Source: Meghimatium bilineatum
Lineage: Eukaryota > Mollusca > Gastropoda > Stylommatophora > Philomycidae
DNA: 64,000 nt
Reading direction: 5' to 3'
Assembly: GCA_034231615.1 (NCBI GenBank)
Contig: CM067316.1
Location: forward strand, 30,185,714 to 30,249,713
Shown here: piece after piece, positions 58,590 to 64,000 of the stretch
Position numbering within the stretch: the stretch's first letter is position 1
Layout: each line of letters starts with the position of its first letter
The notes under the pieces: model-generated
What the model was told of the DNA's origin: nothing
What the model saw: only the letters and a program-made list of their open reading frames with translations
The model's database searches: none
Translations under genes and position numbers: made by a program

Positions 58590-60980
58590 GGAGGCGTATA
58601 ACAATACCCAATTTTCAAAGCACAGACTTAGTATGGAAGAAGACAGATGAGTAATGGTGCAGGACTGCTGGCTCATTACAAGGCCCAAATTGGTCAGAGG
58701 AATTTAGGGAATTACAATAAAATCGTGAAAACAGTCACAGACATGTGCAATGAGCAAGCATTGGAAAGCGATAATGTAATTACTCTTGAAGATATTACAG
58801 CCGTACTGAAAAGATCAAGAAACTCTGCTCCAGGACCTGACGGCATTAGGTACGATGATTTCAAAGGCAGGTCAGACGACTGACCTTAAGGAGCTGGCAA
58901 TGTTGTTCAACAAGAGCCTAGCGAATAGCACAGTAGAGGAAGACTGCTAGCATAGTTACTTGATTCCACTACCCTAGCCTGCCAAGTGTCATGCTAAGAT
59001 TCAGGGTTCCATAACCATGCAGAATACGATCAGCAAGTTGTTAGTAAAGATTGTGGCGTGGAAATTGTCACTACATCTAGAAAAGAATAATAGACTACCA
59101 TCAACATTGGGAGGCTATCGTCCAGGTAAGCAGACTTGGCACAAGCCGCCGTGTTCGCGTAGGACGTTTTCGGAGGTTTTGACGAACGAATGGAGACGTG
59201 CGCTGCAGCAATAGACCTGGAGGATGCGTATAATATAGCGCCCTTGGATTTCTTGATGACCATAATGCTGCAACTCCGAGTAAGTCCATTTGTTGTCAGA
59301 TGGATTGTCTTTGCACTTTATCAGAGACAGGTTGTTCTTAAGTGTAGGAGTTGGTCTTCGTCACCAACAGTCATAAACCTAGGACTACCATAAGGGTCAC
59401 CTCTGTCCCCAGTACTATTCAATGTGTATACAGTTCAAATTACAAGCTGTCACATTGCAGGACCAGGGAGAACCATGTCTTATGCTGATGACATCTTGGT
59501 ATATAGGCAGGGCAGAGATAGAGAAAGAATTGCCAGGAATTCGCAGAGGGAACTTGATCGCATAGGAGAATGATGCAGTAATTCTGGAGATTTTGTTAAT
59601 CCATCAAAAGCATCGATAACATGGTTTTCCGTAAATAATCACATAGTAAACACGCCCACGCCATCGGTTACTTTGAGAGGGGATGTCCTCGAGAGAACCA
59701 GCACAATGAAGTACTTGGGGGTCATGTTGGACCGAAGTCTGAGTTTCAAAGATCATGTTGACCTCATAATAGTAAAGGCTTATAAAGGTCTTCCGGCGAT
59801 AAAAGTTATGGCTGTTTAGAAATTAACAATGTGAACAGAGACTGCTATTTCTGCTGTATCAGGGATTGGTGGTGACGGTGGTAGAGTACGCACTGACAAT
59901 TCTGACACTGAGTAAGACTCAAACTGAAAGATTGGATAGAATCCAGAATGAGGCAATGCGAATTATTTTGGGTGTACGAGAGATACGTCGGCTCGGGCTA
60001 TGCGATACCTACTTGATTGCCCAACTGGGGAGCAAAGAATACAAATGTGCAGGGCGCGGGACTACCTAAAAATCACCGCTGATAAAGAGCACCCTCTACA
60101 CCCAGAAATTATCAGTGAAAGGCAGTCGACTAAAGAGAGGAAAGTCGTGGATGGGGCGCACAGAGGACGTTATACAGATTGGAAGTTATACTACCTGCGG
60201 CCAAATGGAGTCTGGCGACCTCGGATTATCCAACAGTCTTCGAAGGATTAATAACACTCAATAGAGAGTGCAGGGAATGGTGTCCGACAGTGGTCGAGTC
60301 GGAGATGCTCGCTCTGATCAGTGAGAATTCTAGGGAAGGTGATATAATTTTATATACATATGGGTCGGTTGAGAGAAACATGAGGAGTTCCTGGGCTTTC
60401 ACGGCTCAAATGTGGGGGAAGACTATCAGAGAGCAAAGTGATGCTTTCGCTCAGACGACAAGCAGCATGATAATGGAGATTCTGGTAGTAACCAAAGCTT
60501 TGAAATGGGTGTGCTCACAGACTCAGTGACTCCATGAATATGATTGTGAAAGTTCAGGCGGAGTACGTTCGAGAACAGTGGCTGGATGCAGTTAATAATT
60601 CCTGTTTGCGTAAAGGAACTTTTAATGTTGTGCCGGGACACGCGGGAGTCCGGGGTAATGAGATAGCAGAAAGTTTTGCCGTTCATGCTGCTACAACGGC
60701 TGTTTGTGGAGCGATGGATCGGGCAGAAATTATGAACGCCCTACAAGAAAACGCACGAACAAATGACTGTACAAGTAACGATGACTCTTGCTGCATGATT
60801 AGAATAAAGGAATTTGGTTTGAAATGTGGTGTCGCTAGAATGAGTGTTCGTGGGCGAGAAAGAATGATGGTCAATCAACAACGCACTGGAACCGTCAGTC
60901 AACGTGTAATAACGGATACACTCAAGGAAAGATCTGAGCACCTATGGACTTGTCCAGAGTGCAATGACGATTATTCAACG
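58590..60980 (+). pseudogene. I/Jockey-group LINE: RT, RNase H and C-terminus
   Basis: This is the longest element of its class here. RT blocks: RNSAPGPDGIRYDDFK (about 58,818), SKLLVKIVAWKLSLHLEK (about 59,032), the block-A region AAIDLEDAYNIAPLDFL (about 59,202), GLP*GSPLSPVLFNVY (TAA at 59,391-59,393 in place of Gln), and the catalytic YADD at 59,481-59,492 (SYADDILVYRQGRDRERI). MKYLGVMLDRSLSFKDHVDL follows. RNase H starts at about 60,340 with IILYTYGSVERN, where the first catalytic Asp is Tyr. It continues SMIMEILVVTKALKWV, an interrupted DSMNMIVKV, then VVPGHAGVRGNEIAES. The C-terminus has MDRAEIMNAL, MVNQQRTGTVSQRV and ERSEHLWTCPECNDDYS. No endonuclease was found upstream. It is inactive because of stops, shifts and lost catalytic residues. 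Confidence 0.92.
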
Positions 60981-61026
<46 letters not shown>

Positions 61027-61068
61027 CAACCAGCCAGCCAGCCAGCCAGCTAACTAACTAACATAGTT
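60978..61068 (+). repeat. (CTAA)n/(CCAG)n tail of the preceding LINE
   Basis: About twelve CTAA units, then CCAACCAGCCAGCCAGCCAG, then three CTAA units follow directly after the LINE coding end. LINEs of this group end in simple repeats produced during target-primed reverse transcription. The CCAG stretch could be a later expansion. Confidence 0.85.
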
Positions 61069-61069
61069 T

Positions 61070-61860
61070 TGTATTCTTGTTTCCGTTTGTATTTGTTTAT
61101 GAAGAAGGTCCTTATTGAAAGGTAACGTGGAAAAAGTCCCTATTCCTTTGTTTATTATTATTAATTTGTTTACATTTATTTCGCTATTGATAGTTTCCTG
61201 TCACGCAGAAATAGTATTTTGGTTGCTAGTGTGGGCTGTAGCAGTAACAGTATTAATTAATATAGTAGTTCTAGCTTGTTTGTATTATCAAATCACATTG
61301 AGATACCAAAATTAACAAATTATAGTAGACACATTTCAATTAACAAATTACAATACAAATATCTTAATAAATTACAATAGTATCAAAGTTAACAATTAAA
61401 GTTAACAAACAATAGCACATACCAATTAAAAATGACATTTGATAACATAAATTATAAAATCACATAAAATAAAAAACGTACTAAAATAAAACACAGTTAA
61501 TCAAGACTGACAAACCATATCTTTTCCTGTATGATATCTGTTTTGACTTCTATGAAGACATTATTCAGGAACTATTAAATTGCACTCAAAGTCGGTCAAA
61601 ATTATGAGATTATATTATCTACAAAATATAACGATAGTGTTCTGTACGAGGAAAAACGCATCTACTTTCGAAATAGAAGACGCCTGTTAGCATGCTTTTA
61701 AATTGAACTTCTGGCTGTGCATTCTCCAGTCGATTAAGCTGAGTAAATGGGTACCAGACTAGCGTAATTAATGAAAGCAAATCATGTTCAGAATAAGCAT
61801 TGGTAACCCTAAAGCAGCTGAAACTTAGAATTTCTTATATTACTGGTAATATAGAAGTCA
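61070..61860. other. AT-rich sequence with weak AATTAACAAATTA repeats
   Basis: A hydrophobic frame at 61,115-61,315 has no ATG start. Between about 61,310 and 61,440 the words AATTAACAAATTA and AAATTACAATA recur irregularly. No gene was recognised. Confidence 0.4.
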
Positions 61861-62525
61861 TTACGGAGTGCTATCTTATGCTACTTTCACAGTGTGCCAC
61901 AGAACAAGATATAATGTACATTGATATAGAAGAATTGAGAAGACAAAACAATGCCTACCCCACTACAACATCGAGTATGAGAATGAAAATAGAAGCGGTG
62001 ACATCAGCTCTCACTTGGCTGGTGACGCAACCACCAACGGACTCAGTGATTCTATCGGACTCTCAAAGAATGCTGTGCAAGATAGAAAAGTGTATATCAG
62101 AACTGAATTAATCACACTTCTTGACAATGTGCAGAGCATTACATGGACTTACTGTCCTGGTCATGATGGGGCCAGGGGAAACGAAAGAGACGATGTGTTG
62201 GCTGGTAGGGCTTTGGTGAACGGCACCGAGAAAAGGACAGGATTGAATTGTCTAGAGCAGTCATGGATAACCTACGAGAAGACGAGGCAAAAGTCGAACG
62301 TGACGATGTACATATTCAGAGAATGGTAGAAATGGGAGTGACTAGAGGTGATGGGAGAAAGTGCTCCCTCTTCGGAAAGATCAGAAGAATGTGTAATCAG
62401 TAACTGACTGGGACACTGAGCTTATACACTTTTAGATGACTGACGGAACGGCAAGCAGAGCATATATGGGAATGCCCCCAGTGCTGTGACGCTTGTTCCT
62501 AATCAAGAATCAAGATAAAACAATG
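61860..62525 (+). pseudogene. LINE RNase H and C-terminal fragment
   Basis: From about 61,915 the translation gives YIDIEELRRQN, TTSSMRMKIEAVTSALTWL (catalytic Glu) and DSVILSDSQRMLCKIEKC (catalytic Asp). After a frameshift come TWTYCPGHDGARGNERDDVL and AGRALVNGTEKRTG, with the final Asp retained. The terminal 'EHIWECPQCCDAC' words occur at about 62,455-62,495. The RNase H group is the same as that of the minus-strand element at 52.8-53.5 kb (AGKALVNGTE). It has no RT and is a 5'-truncated dead copy. Confidence 0.85.
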
Positions 62526-62529
62526 ACTT

Positions 62530-63190
62530 GATACGTGGGTGTCCTTCCTATCGCATAAAGGAGAAAAAACACAGTTAATTTAATATCTTTTGGCTTCAAT
62601 TTGCAAGATTAATGTTCATAAAGAAGTTGAGAAAAACTAAAAACGTATAACTGCTGTTGTATATTGAAAAGTTGCATGAATATTTTTTATAGAAAATGTG
62701 CTAACAATAAAGATACGTGTTGACTGTGTTTTTAACAATACAACTCTAGACACAGAGTGTCAGATACTGTATACTGTATGCACTGATTCACTATTTCAAA
62801 TATGTTGTTATATATATAAAAATACACAAACTAACGTTAACATCTTTTTTTTACACACATCGTTTCATATACGATTGTTTCCATGAACATAATTAGAATT
62901 TCCTAGTTTTACTTAGTATATATTAAAGTACATCACTTTCCAAAGTGATTTTTTGAATCTTTTACATGAAATTATTTATGAATTGTATAATGTAACTATA
63001 CTTTGAAATCTTGGTGACTGTGTTTATGCATCCAGTTGACGTTTATCATTACAAATTTTGGACAAAATGAACGCCTTTGGAGTCTGACAATGAGTGTTGC
63101 GTGTCTTGTGCCACTATAACTGGTCTTCCGAGTCGACACCAACAACGAAAGCCAGAAAGACTAGTGGGCACTAACCTCCATTTTCTGTGG
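62530..63190. other. AT-rich sequence; lower part may be 3' UTR of the GPCR-like exon
   Basis: No gene was seen. If the minus-strand exon at 63,198-63,358 is real, its 3' untranslated region should extend into about 63,190 and below. I could not single out a convincing polyadenylation site. A hairpin word, ATCACTTTCCAAAGTGAT, lies at about 62,931-62,948. Confidence 0.4.
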
Positions 63191-63197
63191 TGCCTCC

Positions 63198-63358
63198 TCA
63201 GATACTGGTTAGTGTGACTTCTTCGGTGTGGCAGTTGCTGTAGTTGCTGTTGGAAAAGGTCATAGTAAACATGTGATCTCTGCGCGTTCGGCACGGCCGA
63301 GTCCTCATCCCGTAGAAGCAGCAGAAACACGTTGTCTTGAACTCTTTCCGGAACTTGG
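63198..63358 (-). CDS. Terminal coding exon of a rhodopsin-class GPCR (partial gene)
   Basis: On the minus strand a pyrimidine tract ending TTTTCCTTTTCCCAG (acceptor AG at 63,359-63,360) precedes an exon coding KFRKEFKTTCFCCFYGMRTR and then a Ser/Thr/Asn-rich tail. The tail ends NCHTEEVTLTSI and a stop at 63,198-63,200. K-F-R-K-E-F-K followed by a Cys cluster is what follows the NPxxY of transmembrane helix 7 in peptide-type GPCRs: helix 8 and the palmitoylation site. The final T-S-I fits a class I PDZ-binding ligand. The exon starts in phase 1 (split codon xCC, Ala or Ser). It is GC-richer than its surroundings, has no stops, and matches no retroelement pattern I know. The rest of the receptor should lie beyond the right edge. 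Ligand and subfamily cannot be told. Confidence 0.6.
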
Positions 63359-64000
63359 CTGGGAAAAGGAAAATACAAACATTGATCACTTTGTAACAAG
63401 TTGTTGCATGACGTGCCTCACAATCTGGATGGACATTATTCTACTTATTCTTCTTGTTGATGACATCAGTTCTCAGAATCTAGACGGAAATAATCTACTT
63501 ATTCTTCTCGTTGTAGACATCAGTTCTCGCAATCTGGACTGACAGTATTCTACTTATTCTTCTCCTTGTAGACAACAGTTGTTCTTCCATAGAGATCAAA
63601 TGTCCAACACAAAGTATTTTGGCCATTATCCAAAAAAATATTTATGCATAACCTAATTGAGACGTCGTTCTATTTTCTCAATAAGCAGCTGGAGATGAAT
63701 ACCGCCGATCATTATACAATAAAATGTGGACTTTTTTAATGTACAGTTGTTAGGTTCATTACGTCCATACACGGAGAAGCCCTCATTTATGGTTAAGCTA
63801 TTATCTCGTAATTACAAGTATGTCATCTGTATTCTTCTGCTGCATTTGTCCTTAAACTCATGCAGTCTAGTAGGATGTAAACCAGAGAAAGGAAATATTA
63901 GTGCATCATGGTTTACAGTACGGCTGCAGCATCTACACCTTTCGACCTGACTCACCGAACTTGCGCATAGCTTTCAGTCACTTTATCCTATGTTGCACGC
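63359..64000 (-). other. Presumed intron upstream of the GPCR exon
   Basis: If the terminal exon is correct this is the 3' end of the preceding intron, running off the window. It contains a ~55-bp tandem repeat (63,420-63,590). I recognised no further exon with helix-7 NPxxY before the window ends. Confidence 0.45.
63420..63590. repeat. Tandem repeat, 3 x ~55 bp
   Basis: AATCTGGATGGACATTATTC, AATCTAGACGGAAATAATC and AATCTGGACTGACAGTATTC start three successive units at 63,422, 63,477 and 63,531. Each continues TACTTATTCTTCT...TTG(A/T)(T/A)GACA(T/A)CAG. Confidence 0.88.

Noticed and set aside
61115..61315. Small multi-pass membrane protein
   Set aside because: There is no ATG start, the sequence is AT-rich and hydrophobic by composition, and it lies just after a LINE tail. 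Nothing supports expression.
63228..63542. Plus-strand ORF over the GPCR-like exon
   Set aside because: It is the antisense shadow of the minus-strand exon and its intron and shows no domain.

Overview
This is an AT-rich stretch of animal nuclear DNA. There are no operons and no compact genes. Instead it holds a large satellite array, several dozen decayed non-LTR retrotransposon (LINE) pieces, a Penelope-like element, tRNA-related SINEs and many microsatellites. The LINE types (APE-endonuclease/RT elements ending in a C2H2 finger, and RNase-H-bearing elements), together with the Penelope GIY-YIG sequence, fit a marine invertebrate, possibly a mollusc. That taxonomic guess is inference.

Layout. 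(1) 1 to ~18,900: homogeneous tandem satellite with a 171-bp monomer (some 170). It runs off the left edge and shows higher-order structure: a near-identical ~4.95-kb block duplication, 1,197-bp (7 x 171) and 342-bp (2 x 171) periodicities. Each monomer is three X-Y pairs of 30-bp subunits with one X shortened by 9-10 bp. (2) ~18,900 to 23,580: the same family, diverged and rearranged, as expected at an array edge. (3) 23,600 to ~61,100: a graveyard of retroelement fragments on both strands, with insertions into insertions, inverted joins and internal deletions. It includes a Penelope-like C-terminus (24.1-24.5 kb), a nested LINE-in-LINE insertion with a target-site duplication (41.3-45.05 kb), a ~405-bp near-perfect palindrome flanked by a 13-bp direct repeat (52.3-52.8 kb), and an RNase-H-type LINE ending in a (CTAA)n tail (58.6-61.07 kb). 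(4) 30.9-31.44 kb, minus strand: a broken reading frame with Bcl-2-family BH1- and BH2-like motifs at plausible spacing. Divergently beside it lies an unidentified broken ORF cluster with a BH3-like segment. (5) 63.2-63.36 kb, minus strand: what looks like the terminal coding exon of a rhodopsin-class GPCR, the best candidate for a functional host exon in the window.

How it fits together: the window looks like the edge of a satellite block (pericentromeric or other heterochromatin) grading through repeat-rich DNA toward a gene at the right edge. Almost all long reading frames are non-functional. Those in the satellite lack ATG starts and arise because 171 is divisible by three. Those outside it are mostly retrotransposon pseudogenes carrying stops and frameshifts. 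The observations most worth following are the Bcl-2-like remnant and its neighbour, the satellite's higher-order architecture and the palindromic insertion.
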